DNA of 64,000 bases from Sequoia sempervirens. Its lineage: Eukaryota > Streptophyta > Pinopsida > Cupressales > Cupressaceae. Positions within the stretch are counted from its first letter, which is position 1. The number at the start of each line of letters is the position of its first letter. Below the pieces are notes generated by a model. The model searched no databases, had not been told where the DNA came from, and saw nothing but the letters and a program-made list of their open reading frames with translations. Of this stretch, positions 34,902-45,395 are shown piece after piece. Made by a program: the position numbers and the translations under genes. The DNA is taken from assembly GCA_007258455.2 (NCBI GenBank), contig VDFB02000003.1, positions 44,388,077 to 44,452,076 of the forward strand. Reading direction: 5' to 3'.

Positions 34902-35416
34902 TAAACTAATCAATCTGACGAATTTCTCTTTAGAATTTTGTTTTCCTTGTGTTTGCAGATTCAACGACACTATTGAAGATTCATCAACGCATTTGGGACG
35001 CATCGCTATACAGTGACACACTTCGGTTCAAATTCAACAATACGTCAATTAAATTTCATTATCACATAATTAAATAGCGACACTAAACTTATTTTTATTG
35101 CAACATGAATTTTATTTTAGTGATGCGTTTGATTTGGCAATGCTATTGATGTTCACTATTTACTGTAGAGAGACGCAGTTGATTTTTCAATACAGTGACT
35201 CACTTTCGATATAGCAATGCATCTGATGGAAATTCAACAATTCAATTGATTTCAACGTCACTATTTACTGGTAAACAAAACTGAACCTAAATTTTGACAT
35301 GTGTTTTAATTTTTTGATTTCATTTGATTGCTAACATGCCACTGAATTTTTTTTCTTTTTCTTTGAGGCTAACTAGTTTTGTAGGTTTGGGCAATAAAAT
35401 TTGAAGTAAAGAAGCC
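34902..35416 (+). other. 5' leader with CACTAT-type repeats
   Basis: No gene is seen. Between 34968 and 35275 short motifs recur in both orientations: CATCGCTATACAGTGACAC (35001), CAATACAGTGACTCAC and CGATATAGCAATGCATC (about 35190-35225), ACGTCACTATTTACTG (35260). Closely similar motifs fill the 3' UTR at 56950-57330. TTTGCAG at 34953 could be a splice acceptor, but this is speculative. Confidence 0.5.
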
Positions 35417-36683
35417 ATTAAAACTATTATATTAAAACACAAAAGCTTAACAAACATCTATTCTAAGACATTGAAACTTATCCTATTGGGGGAGTGGTGT
35501 TGCATTGATGTGGAATGACAACCCTTTCCCAATCCCTTGGATAATAAGCTTGTTTCAATTAGTTTTATTGAAGAAAACTGATGAAATCGATGAGAGATAT
35601 ATGTGAAACATGATGAAAGCTATTTTAACATGATAAAAGTAAGATGATTGATGTAAGTGTATGAAATCTATGCTAAATGTATGCAAGCTTTAAAGATGCA
35701 AACCCTAGATTCAAAAATATGCTAAATGAGTGCAACTAAGTTACCATGGAAGCCATTAATGGATACTTTAAGCTATTATGATCAAGATTTTAAACTAAAA
35801 AATCTAAATATATGGTAAATATGGATGCAAATGAGAGTGATTTTAACAACATAAGTTTACTATTAAAAGATGGATCCCTATTCAATAGATGCAAGGTCTA
35901 TTTATAAAATAGGAAAAATGAAATTGATGGTCAAGATTGAAAGAATCAATCAATGGCCAGGATGGAAGGAAAATGGAGGCATGGATCATGGATTCCCATC
36001 AAGGGTTGATAATGCAAGTTGGTTTTTAATCAAGGGCTCACAATCATGCAAAAAAACACACTTTCAAAACTTGCTCAAGAAGTTTGTTGAAAGTTTGTTA
36101 CAAGGAAGAATATTCCTTTTTTTCAAATGAGTGAAGAGGGAGAATATTCTCATGGATGAGGAAAATTAGCATTTAGTTGATTAAAACCAAATTTTAGAGT
36201 TAAAAAGGGGAAGGAATATTCCCTTTTGAAGGAATATGCAAAGGAGGAATATTCTCAAGGAATATTCCCTTGCAAGTGGGAGAGTTAGAATTAATTAGTA
36301 ATTTGATAATTAAAACAAAGTTTCAATCATGCAAATTTAGAAGAATTTATGATATCCATTAAATAATTAACTTATTTTATGAAAAAGGATAAAAGTTACA
36401 TTTAATTAAATAATTAATATTACTTAATTAAACAAGATGACTTAGGGTGTTAAACTAAATATTTTGATTAATCCAATTTAATAGGACGAAAGGTTAGCAT
36501 GAAAGGGGTAGGAATTAACCTAATTAAATTAATCAGATTAATAGATGAAAATGATGTAATTAATTAAATAGATAGGCTAATTTAATCAATTAAGTGAAAA
36601 GAGGATGGGTTTTAGGATGAAATAGTGTTAGTATATGAGATTTGAGTGTTTGATATCCTTCGAGACATTTTTAGGTGTCTACA
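35417..36683 (-). mobile_element. Inverted, truncated LTR of the same family (copy B)
   Basis: Read on the - strand from 36683 it starts TGTAGACACCTAAAAATGTC and matches copies A and C through the TATA box and the CCCCCAATAGGATAAG block. It stops near GGCTTCTTTACT, about 150 bp short of the LTR end. It includes the segment missing from copy A. It carries five GAATATTC sites (36108, 36142, 36214, 36247, 36260). Together with the polypurine tract and about 120 bp of 3' UTR beyond it, this is the 3' end of another family member inserted backwards in the leader. Confidence 0.88.
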
Positions 36684-36820
36684 TTTTTCCCCTCTTTGAA
36701 GTGAGGTACTTGTTATGTTAGTTCAAAGACTGACACTTTTTTGGATAAAAACTACTGCTTAGATCAAGGAAATAAAAAATTTCTGATTTTTGGATGCCCC
36801 ATTGTTGCCCTAGTGGAAGG
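36684..36820 (-). other. Polypurine tract and 3' UTR stub of copy B
   Basis: On the - strand AAAGAGGGGAAAAA directly precedes the LTR start at 36683. Upstream of it (higher coordinates) lies GGGGCATCCAAAAA and TTTTTATCC-AAAAAAGTGT, matching 57815-57920 before copy C. The match fades at about 36820. Confidence 0.8.
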
Positions 36821-39220
36821 AATAAAATTTGAAGTGAAGGAGCATATCGCCATTTGATTATACATTGTAACAAGTGTTTTTACACTTATGGGGAAATTAT
36901 AACCCATTTATGATGCTTTATTTCATGTCTTAGGACCAACTAAATTTCCTTTTGGGTTTAAAATAAACGTTCAAATTAGGTAAAATTGAACCCTCATATC
37001 CTCATTTTGCAATATCAGGTTTAACATTAAACAAAACAATCTAAACACTTCATTTGGTGCTTAAAACGAATTCATTATGCTTTTCAAAGTTAAAGTGAAT
37101 GCGTGTTTGATTTGCTTGTGTGTGCTTGTTGTGCATATCCTCTCCCCTTGCACTTCGTGCGATCTTGGGTGAAGAGAAACAAACAAGTATACTTTTCTTC
37201 TTGGAAGCACCTATCCTCTCCCCTTGGGCCTTTTGGAAAATATTGGGTGACAAAAAGCATTTTTTCTTCACAAATTGTGTTACCTTTAGAGGGCCTACCT
37301 TCCAACTTGTGAGAGGGAACGACTCAAGCGATGCTTTCATTTTGGTCTGCTATATAAATAATTTGGTGTGACTAAAGTCATTAACCAAGCTGGTGTTGTT
37401 GTTTTATACTGATGAATGTCTCCCTTAGTATCCATGTGATACATCAAAACCCTTAGATATTTCTAAGGGTTGGGAGGCCTCTTAATTGAGTGAATCGTCG
37501 CATGTATAACACCAGTTTATCCCAAATATAGTCATTAAAAACCTTGTCTGTAGTGGTTAACCAAGTCCAATTCTGAAACATTTTTAAGGTAGTGCATTGG
37601 AATAGCACCGTTCCAAGAAGTTACTTACCATGTTTGGCTTTTGGTTGAGGAAATAAAGAAAATAGGGAAGGGACTCTTTTGCTTGGCATGTCAAGATGTT
37701 ACATTTCCTTGACGTATCCTATTTTTCCATTCCATCTTCATGGATTAATCATCTCTTAGGGGATGATGGTAAGCCTACTAAGAAATATGTACCTGCTCGA
37801 AATAGGATTGTAAATGCTTGCGAGTCAGTTAAACACTTGCTTGGTTCCAAAAAATTGCTAAAAAAATATCAATGATCTTTCTCAAAATTTCAAACCCTTT
37901 GGTTTAAGCATGAATACCCTTTGAAAAGTCTTGATATTGATGCTTTTCCTAAGGATTCTTATCCTTAGAGACTTCTAAATATCTTGACTTACATCTCAAT
38001 CCATACTTCCCAAAGTTAACATAAGCTACTATGTCTCTAACTTCATGAATTTCACATAAAGGACCTTGTGAAATAAATGATGTTTTTGACATAGACATTT
38101 AGTTGGAAACCTAAGCAAGACAAGTGTTTGTGGTAAAAAGAAACTCATTTAAGCAAGATAAATTGAAAAAATTGAACCCCAGACATGACCATTTTGTGTC
38201 TGATCGCTTTGGTTCAACAACCAAACCTTACATTGGCTATTATACAACCAAACTTTGAACTGTTTGAAGGAGAAAAAATAGATATAATTAGTAGTTTGAG
38301 GAGCTTCATTTTTGAAACAAAGGAAACACCAAGCCAGTGGAGAAACACAACAAACATCTTAGACAAACAAGAGGAAAACACTGATATTGTGGTCGGAAGG
38401 TCCATATTACCACTTCCAGCGTGGCAATAAATATCCTCTTTTTCATGATCTTGTACTTATCTTCATGATCTCCCGCAAAATCAAAATTCCCAAAAGAAGG
38501 TCCACATTCCACCATTTCAAATGTAGACATCATAGTTTAAATTTTATCAAAAAATGGGCCTTAAAACTTTACCGCAATTAGGACAACTTGATAAGAAATT
38601 TTTATTCCCACCCTTTGTTGGGTGACCTAGATTTATATGTCCAAATTGTCTCTATCATCTAAGTCAACATTGATCTTTTGGGTTGAAATTACTCGTAGGG
38701 TAAAGAATTTTTCTCACTATCATGGTCTTGTAAAACAAAAGGTTCATTCTAGATCATCATTGGGCCAAAACATTTCATCTACCCTTCATCAAATTTCATA
38801 CTTCACTTCACCAAACTTTGCAAAATTTTGAACACACCAACACTTTGGACTTAGATATCTATCAAACCAATCCCCTAACTTAACTAAGGTGTACGCGAAA
38901 TGGATCCTTTTCCATACACTTAGTTAGGTTAGTTATCACACTTGTGGATTAATCTATCTTAAAGGTCACAAGTCTACCTTCAAGGTTTATAAGTTCATTA
39001 ATACCTCTTATCAAAACAATCAAACCTCTTAGTAAAAAGTGTTGTCCCAAAAAATTTGCAAAGATCACTTCCCATATCATTCATCTTTTCATCTCCCACT
39101 CACATCATTGCTCCAAAATGACTTAGAGGGGCCCTCTTACCTAAGTTTGAGTCAACTAGAGAGTTTAAACATTACAAATCCCAACACAAGTCTCCCATAT
39201 GTGATCCACAATTTATGGTA
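36821..39220 (+). other. 5' leader region, no intact gene
   Basis: No recognisable gene. A two-copy tandem repeat is described separately. Short frames (for example 38185-38430) have no motif. It lies between the inverted LTR fragment and the gag start. Confidence 0.45.
37134..37278. repeat. Tandem repeat, 74 bp x 2
   Basis: CCTATCCTCTCCCCTTG (and its variant CATATCC...) starts both units, and TTGGGTGA followed by an A-rich stretch and TTTTTCTTC closes both. The copies are diverged. Confidence 0.7.
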
Positions 39221-41760
39221 ATGAAAAGATCACAACATAAGAGAATCATGGAGAAAACCAAAGTCACATCCACCGCAAGTGATACCAACCCTCAAGTATT
39301 CGATCCATGAAGTCATTCTACCTCCTCACAACAACCCCAAAATATAGAGGCACCATATGAGGTAGAAAACGTTACAAATAATCCATTTGAGCTTACCAAA
39401 GAAGAAATCCTTGAGTATAAGAAATAACGTCAAGCCAAAAAGAAGATAACCTCAATCCCCCCATCATTTTCAGCACAAGGCTTAACATGAGGCTTGACTT
39501 CATCCACGCTTCTATCAACTCAGTCACTAGGGAAAAATCAAACACGAACTCCTAGTATTGCAACTAGTCTTGCTAAGGAATTTGGCCACACTCTTCCTTT
39601 GGAAAGAAACACCCTTGTGGGAACCCTCAACACCAATCCACCCCAAAACACCACTTGGACACCTACATTTGGTGCTCCTACCATTCCTGAACACCACTTA
39701 CATCCACATAAACCACTTACACTTCATGAATCCATGACAACCTCAACATATCGAGGGAAACCATCCTCATCCATCCCAACAAGTACCAAAAGTGTGCCCA
39801 ACCTCATGCAAGGTAGTACGGGCCAAGTGTCTCAAATTGACCAACTAGGGTATGTCAACATCCTCACGCAAAATCAACCCTTACTTAAAATAGGGGCATC
39901 TTTATCCAACCACCCATTGGTTCATCCATACCATTGGTTTCACAAAACATGTCCATACCATCCATCATCAACCCAAATCAAAACAACACCTTGGTTACGA
40001 ATCCCATCAACCAAGGTAATACCTTGGTCACACCTCAAATACAACAAGGGAACCCCCTACTCATTGGTTAAGGGAACCCTTTCAATCAATTACAAGGTCT
40101 GAATGTGCCATTTCCATCACAATACCAAATGGTGCCATCGTCATCTTTCCCATTAGTCCCCCACGTCATGCCAAATCAAACAAGACCTTAATCTTACATT
40201 CCTCCATCCCAAACCACCATCTTGCAAGTAATGTTAAACCAAGGGAAACCCCAACCTCTTGTCAACAACTCACAACCCACTCAAACCATAAACACCCAAA
40301 ACTTATTGCAGATGTCCCAACAACCAACCAATCCTACATTGCAAGTACATGCCTTAGCTTTATAGAAAGTACAACAGGCTTATCAACAAGCCACCCAACA
40401 ACAACAACAAGAAGCCCTAGTAGCACAACAAAAACAACAATAACAACTACAAGCATCCCTAGTAGCAAAACAACAATAACAAGCACAACAAGCAACCCTA
40501 GTAGCACAACAACAACAACAACAAGAAGCAGCCCTAGCAATAAAGCAACAACAACAAGCACAACAAGAAGCCCTAGCAACACAACAACAATGCCAACAAG
40601 TAGCCCTAGCAACACAACAACAAGAACAACAAGAAGTAGCCTTAGCAACACAACAACAACAATAGGCCCAACAACAAGCCCTAGTGGCCCAACAACAACA
40701 ACAAGCCCAACAACAAGCCCAATAGTATGCCCAACAACAACAAGTGCTCAGACAATAACAACAACAATAGGGTTTATACTATAACCCTCAATAGAACATC
40801 GTCAATACAAATACATTGGGAACATATATGCCTCCACTGCCATCACCTTCACAATATCCTACACCACCATACACACTATACAACACCCCATCATATCAAA
40901 ATCCCATGTACAATCCATCCGCCATCCCACAATACACAACATATGTTCCTCCACCAAACCCACAAGATGATGTAGCATCACAACTTAAGGTGTTAACATA
41001 AGAAATGTAGGATATCCATATGGGAAAAATGAAGAAGCCCCATACATAATAAAACCTATGTCTGTATCCATTCGATCGAAACATCGCAATGATACCTTTC
41101 GCTCCCGATTTTGAGGTCCCCAAATTTGATAAATACAAAGGGAGAGGAAGTCCTATGGACCATGTCAAAGAGTTTAATGTCATGTGTATGGAGGTCACCT
41201 ACCAAGAACCATAGGATAAGCCACCCTAGTACAATGAAAAAGATCTTTGTGACTTTCACAAAATCAAATGACACAAAACATCTAACTGCATGAAACAAAA
41301 GAATGTTATCCAAGATCTTATCGAGTATGGAGACATATTTGTTGAAGTACCAGTTGATAACTAGGATCTTAAGATATACAAGAACCCCATACCGGATCAC
41401 AACAAAGGAAATGACAATGGAAAAGGGAAGACCTATAATAATGTGCAACATGTCTATTCCAATGTAGTCACTTCCTGTGACAATGTAGTCACCGTTGTCA
41501 CCATCAAAGGACCTAGTGCGGAGTGTGGAGTCACCATGCAATGTGGAAAAGTCACCATCCAAGGAGTTCCATCTCAACCTAGGGCACAACCTACTTTTCC
41601 AACATCAAATCCTAGAAAGTACAGTCTCCTAGATCAAGTTAAGAAGACCCCCGCATATATATTGATCTTGGAACTACTAAGGCTATCCCCCACACTTAGA
41701 GAAATCTTAGAAAAAGCTTTATCCACATCATCTGTCCCTAAGGATATGGATACATAGTAG
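39221..41760 (+). pseudogene. gag of the Tat/Ogre-like element
   Basis: The ATG at 39221 gives MKRSQHKRIMEKTKV. A Thr/Pro/Ser-rich N-terminal part follows (frame 39494-40102), then a Gln/Ala-rich stretch (40360-40790), then a Pro/Tyr-rich segment (frame 40816-41001). At 41090-41200 FEVPKFDKYKGRGSPMDHVK is the usual start of the Tat gag core. It jumps almost at once to DLCDFHKIK and TSNCMKQKNVIQDLIEYG (about 41242-41330), the C-terminal zinc-finger-like block. The 200 or so residues normally between these blocks are not seen, so the core was probably deleted. Many stops: TAG in EP-stop-DK, two adjacent TAG at 41754. Confidence 0.82.
40360..40790 (+). repeat. Gln/Ala-rich coding repeat in gag
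   Basis: CAA-rich units of about 30-36 bp encode variants of QQQEALVAQQ, EVALATQQQ and QAQQQALVAQQ. At least ten units are visible. Several CAA codons have become TAA. The antisense and shifted frames give long but meaningless Leu/Val-rich and Thr/Ser-rich ORFs. The product would be a long helical or coiled-coil segment. Confidence 0.85.
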
Positions 41761-42420
41761 TTTCAAGCTATGGTAGGGCATATCACTATCCCTCATCTTC
41801 TCACCTTCACGAAACAAGACCTACCATCGCAACCATCTCATAATCATGCTTTACACCTTGAGGTCATTGTTCAGAAGAACAAGGTTAAAAGAGTCTTAGT
41901 AGATGGAGGTGCTAGTTTGAACATTTGCACCGTTCAGTTGATCAAAAACTTGGGTTATTTAGAAGATTCTATTGAGAAAGCAAATAGTACAACCATTAGA
42001 GCATATGATGATCAAGAGTGGGTATCACAAGGCATCATCATGCTGCCCATCCAAGTGGGAACCATCATTGTAGAGACTACATGTCTTGAGTGTTAAACCT
42101 TGATCTCCCCTACAATATCTTTCTTGGTCGACCATGAATTCATGCCCTAAACGCTGTAGCTTTGACCTATCATCAATGTGTAAATTTTCCTTTTGAGGAT
42201 AGAGAAGTTCCCATACATGGAGATCTTGAGCCTTTTTACTACTGCAAGAACCTTGAGGCCATGTTTTACAAAATACCCAAAATACCTAAAAAATGATGAA
42301 GGGCCTACACCATCCTCCTCATTTATTGACTCATCATCCCTTGCATCTACCTCAAAAACAAAAACACCCATTGTGCAGAACATTCTTGATATCAAAGTAG
42401 TGATCCAGGATGATGGTTGT
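41761..42420 (+). pseudogene. Aspartic protease (Tat/Ogre-like element)
   Basis: The frame 41770-42096 encodes HALHLEVIVQKNKVKRVLVD followed by GGASLNICTVQLIKNLGY, the retroelement protease active site (D-GGA-S). IRAYDDQEWVSQGIIMLPIQ and VGTIIVETTCLEC follow, as in the Tat family. A frame change comes before the LGRPW-like end (FLVDHEFMP). The domain would process the polyprotein. Confidence 0.9.
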
Positions 42421-43440
42421 GGAAATTACAAGCTATAGAAAGACACTTTTGTGTTGGGAGAGTTACCTCTTCCTCCCAAATCTCATGGGAAACCCACACC
42501 TATTCACAAAGTGGCCAAAACATTAAAGATGGCAGCTACCACCTTCACCAAGTGGGGGGATTTTAACAAAGAAGATGTCAATGAGGAGGATGTCTCTAAA
42601 CTACTTTATCAAGATGACCGACCCATGACCGTTCTTCCCATGGAAGATGAAAATAAAGGATTGTAGCTAATGAAGGGTTGGGGGTACAACAAGAATGAGA
42701 AGCTGGGTCAAAATGACAACGGTTTGCTAGAACCAGTCGTTTTTGAGAGATGTCCAAAGAATCCTAGTCTAGGATGTACTACTTACAAGGTTACCCTTAT
42801 TAGCAAAGGTACTTCCGCTAAACGGGTTGAGGCTTCCTCTTGGTTACCAACATTGTGTGATACTACCCTAGACAACTTCCCTCTCGATATTTTTGACCTA
42901 TTTGAGAATAACTCTCTCTTCATGATATCCACAACATCTTTCACCCCAAATGTCCAAACCACTGAAATAAGCCTAGTAGTATACCCCCAACTCATTGTTT
43001 GGGACAAACGAGGACCAACGATTCTAGATTTATTTAAAAACGATGAAGCAATCTTAGAATTCATGGGGCTCCATGACAACTTACCATGGGAAGATCAGAA
43101 AGCTGGTTTTGATATAGAGCTAGACACACAAGTGTACTATGGGGAGATGATTGAATCCTTCAGTCACAAAATTGACGACATGCAAATAACATGTAGATCT
43201 CTGAGTGAAAACCACACTGTGGCACTTTTTGATCCTAAAATAGTAAAAAGAAAGGACGTATCCAAGGGTGAAAACCTCTTTGAGGCACCCAAGGATGAGG
43301 GATTCAATCTCCCCCTTAGTGAAATGCATCTAGAAAAGTCAACAGTGTTAGCAGAGAAGTCTACTCTAGTTAATGTGGGAACAAAAGAAGCACCCAAGAT
43401 AACTTTCTATGCCAAATCCTTGTTGGATAAAGAACTAAAA
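42421..43440 (+). pseudogene. Linker with G-patch between protease and RT
   Basis: Frames 42451-42666 and 42670-43596 are separated by one TAG. The second begins MKGWGYNKNEKLGQ and GLLEPV, a G-patch (Gly-rich RNA-binding motif; aligned glycines at residues 3, 5 and 13). G-patches at the protease end are known in some retroelements and retroviruses. A long acidic spacer (DNFPLDIFDLFENNSLF, LGLHDN-like) leads into RT. The upstream stop lies where the Tat family continues, so one protein was originally encoded. Confidence 0.8.
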
Positions 43441-44247
43441 AACCTAGCAACATTCCTAAAAGAGCAAAGAGACAACTTTACATGGTCATACACAGATATG
43501 CTAGGGCTCAATCTAGAAGTGGTTGTGCATCATTTAGCAGTCTATCTTGAAGCCAAACCAATCAAGCAGAAATTAAGAAAATGCACCCTTAGATAGCACT
43601 CTTGGTAAAAATTGAGTTACAAAAGCTTCTTGATGTCAGATTTATCTGACCGATTGACTATCCTGAGTGGGTTTCCAACCTGGTACCACTCTCCAAACCC
43701 ATTGGGGCCATCATAATATGCACAAATTTTAGAAACTTGAACAAAGCATGCCCGAAGGACGATTTCCCTCTTCCTAACATCGACATCATTGTGGATTTAA
43801 TAACTGGACATGAAATTCTATCTCTCATGGATGGTTTTTTAGGCTATAATCAAATCATGATTGCCAAGGAGGATCAACACAAAACTACATTCCCTTGTCC
43901 ATGGGGAACATATTGTTGGAACATGATGCCATTTGGGCTGAAGAATGGAGGAGTGATCTATCAAAGGTCCATGACCCTCATCTTTCATGACATGATCCAG
44001 AAAATAGTCGAAGACTATGTGGATGATATTTTGGCCAAGTCAAAGAAAAGGAGTGAGCACATAAAAGTCTTAGGACCCATCTTCGACAAACTCAAAGAGT
44101 ATAAGGTACAGTTGAACCTGAAAAAGTGTGTCTTTGGGGTTACATCAGGGAAGCTTCTTGGCTACATCATTTCACAAAGAGGAATAGAGATTGATCCACC
44201 AAAAGTGAAAACCATCCTAGAAATGGAACCACCAAAAACATTGAAGT
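43441..44247 (+). pseudogene. Reverse transcriptase (Tat/Ogre-like element)
   Basis: Opening blocks FTWSYTDMLGLNLEVVVHHL and KPIKQKLRK lie at the end of one frame. The next frame carries PEWVSNLVPLSKP, TNFRNLNKACPKDDFPLPNI, FLGYNQIMIAKEDQHKTTF, MPFGLKN and VEDYVDDILAKSKK. The YVDD active site is at 44016. LKKCVFGVTSGKLLGYIISQ and GIEIDPPKVKTILEMEPPK close the domain. At least two stops (TGA at about 43648, TAG at 44248) and one frameshift at about 43590 are present. Confidence 0.95.
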
Positions 44248-44800
44248 AGATGAGAGGGTTACAAGGAATATTGCAGTCCATTAGAAGGTTCATAGCGCAA
44301 TTATCAGACAAGATCCACCCTTTCTCACATCTTCTCTATAAAGGAATAACTTATAAGTGGGATGATAAATGCGATAAAGCTTTCCAACATATCAAGGACT
44401 ACCTATTGACACCTCCAATGGTCATGTCGTTGATACCAAACAAGCTATTGATCCTATACATTTTTGCAACATCAGTAGCACTAGGTGCTCTTCTAGCACA
44501 ACATGATGAAAATGGAAAGGAAAGAGCCATCTATTACATCAACAAGACCTTGGTAGGCTATGAAATGAATTACTCATCCATTGAGAAAGCATGCTTAGCA
44601 GTGGTTTTTGCTTCACAAAAGTTCAGACATTACATGCTGTCGCATAAAATCAAGCTTATTGCAAATATCGACCCATTGAAATATTTTTTATCCAAAGCAA
44701 CTCTCACTGGGTGAATGGCCAAATGGGTAATGATCTTGATTGAATTTGACATAGAGTACATGGAGTGCAAGGCAATAAAAGGACAAGTGATCATAGACCA
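44248..44800 (+). pseudogene. RNase H (Tat/Ogre-like element)
   Basis: MRGLQGILQSIRRFIAQLSD starts the RT-RNase H connection. ATSVALGALLAQHDENGK, ERAIYYINKTLVGYEMNYS, EKACLAVVFASQKFRHYML and DPLKYFLSKATLTG follow. A TGA at about 44712 (where the other copy has CGG/AGA-type Arg) splits it from MAKWVMILIEFDIEYM. The domain is otherwise well kept and is clearly related to 6950-7411. Confidence 0.95.
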
Positions 44801-45395
44801 ATTGGCGAAAGCACCTATCTATGCAAAGAATCCATTGATCTCTGAATTCCTTGATGAATCAATGTTCCTTGTCAATACAACAAATCAATGGAAAATCTAC
44901 TTTGATGGATCATTTACGCAACATGGATCAGGGGCGAGTATTCTCTTTATCACCCCTCGTGGTGATTGCATTCCAAAGTCACATCGACTATCCTTTCTAT
45001 GTACTAATAATATTGTGGAGAATGAAGTCCTAAGAATAGGTCTAAGGATAGTAGTTCAGTGGAAGATACAAGAGTTGAAAGTCTATGGAGACTCATAGCT
45101 AGTTATCAATCAAGTCAATGGAAACTACCAAACTAAGGATGATAAGCTTACTCCTTATAAGAAGATGGCAGAAAGTCTTAAGGACTTTTTTATAGACATA
45201 ACTTTTGAGTAGATTCCTCACATGAACAACCAAGCAACATATGCTATGGCAACAATTGGATCATTGTTAGACATGCTGTACAACATCCTTCAATGTGAAT
45301 TATTGGTAGAAGAACTTCTCGTACCGGATTTCAAAATCCCAAAATCTAAATTTGTGTGTTTCATCATTGGTCCTGGTTCCCCATGGTATCATGAT
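44801..45395 (+). pseudogene. Second (archaeal-type) RNase H
   Basis: WKIYFDGSFTQHGSGASILF is the first catalytic strand with its Asp, followed by PRGDCIPKSHRLSFLCTNN. The middle Glu block is damaged (ENEVLRIGLR), then WKIQELKVYGDS, a TAG, and LVINQVNGNYQTKDDKLTPY. A second TAG is at about 45211. This extra RNase H is diagnostic of the Tat/Ogre lineage. Confidence 0.92.

Noticed and set aside
37050..37371. Open frames on both strands over the 74-bp repeat
   Set aside because: They overlap in opposite and shifted frames, lack motifs and arise from a duplicated sequence in the leader.
40334..40651. Long - strand Leu/Val-rich open frame
   Set aside because: It is the antisense of the CAA-rich gag repeat and would look like a membrane protein only because of base composition.
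40590..40784. + strand Thr/Ser-rich open frame
   Set aside because: It is a shifted frame of the same CAA repeat; the Gln/Ala frame joins the flanking gag blocks and is the real one.
41056..41589. - strand open frame of 177 aa
   Set aside because: It is antisense to the gag finger region; the + strand carries recognisable motifs and the - strand product does not.
42783..43397. - strand open frames antisense to the linker before RT
   Set aside because: No motif; the + strand frame is continuous with protease, G-patch and RT.
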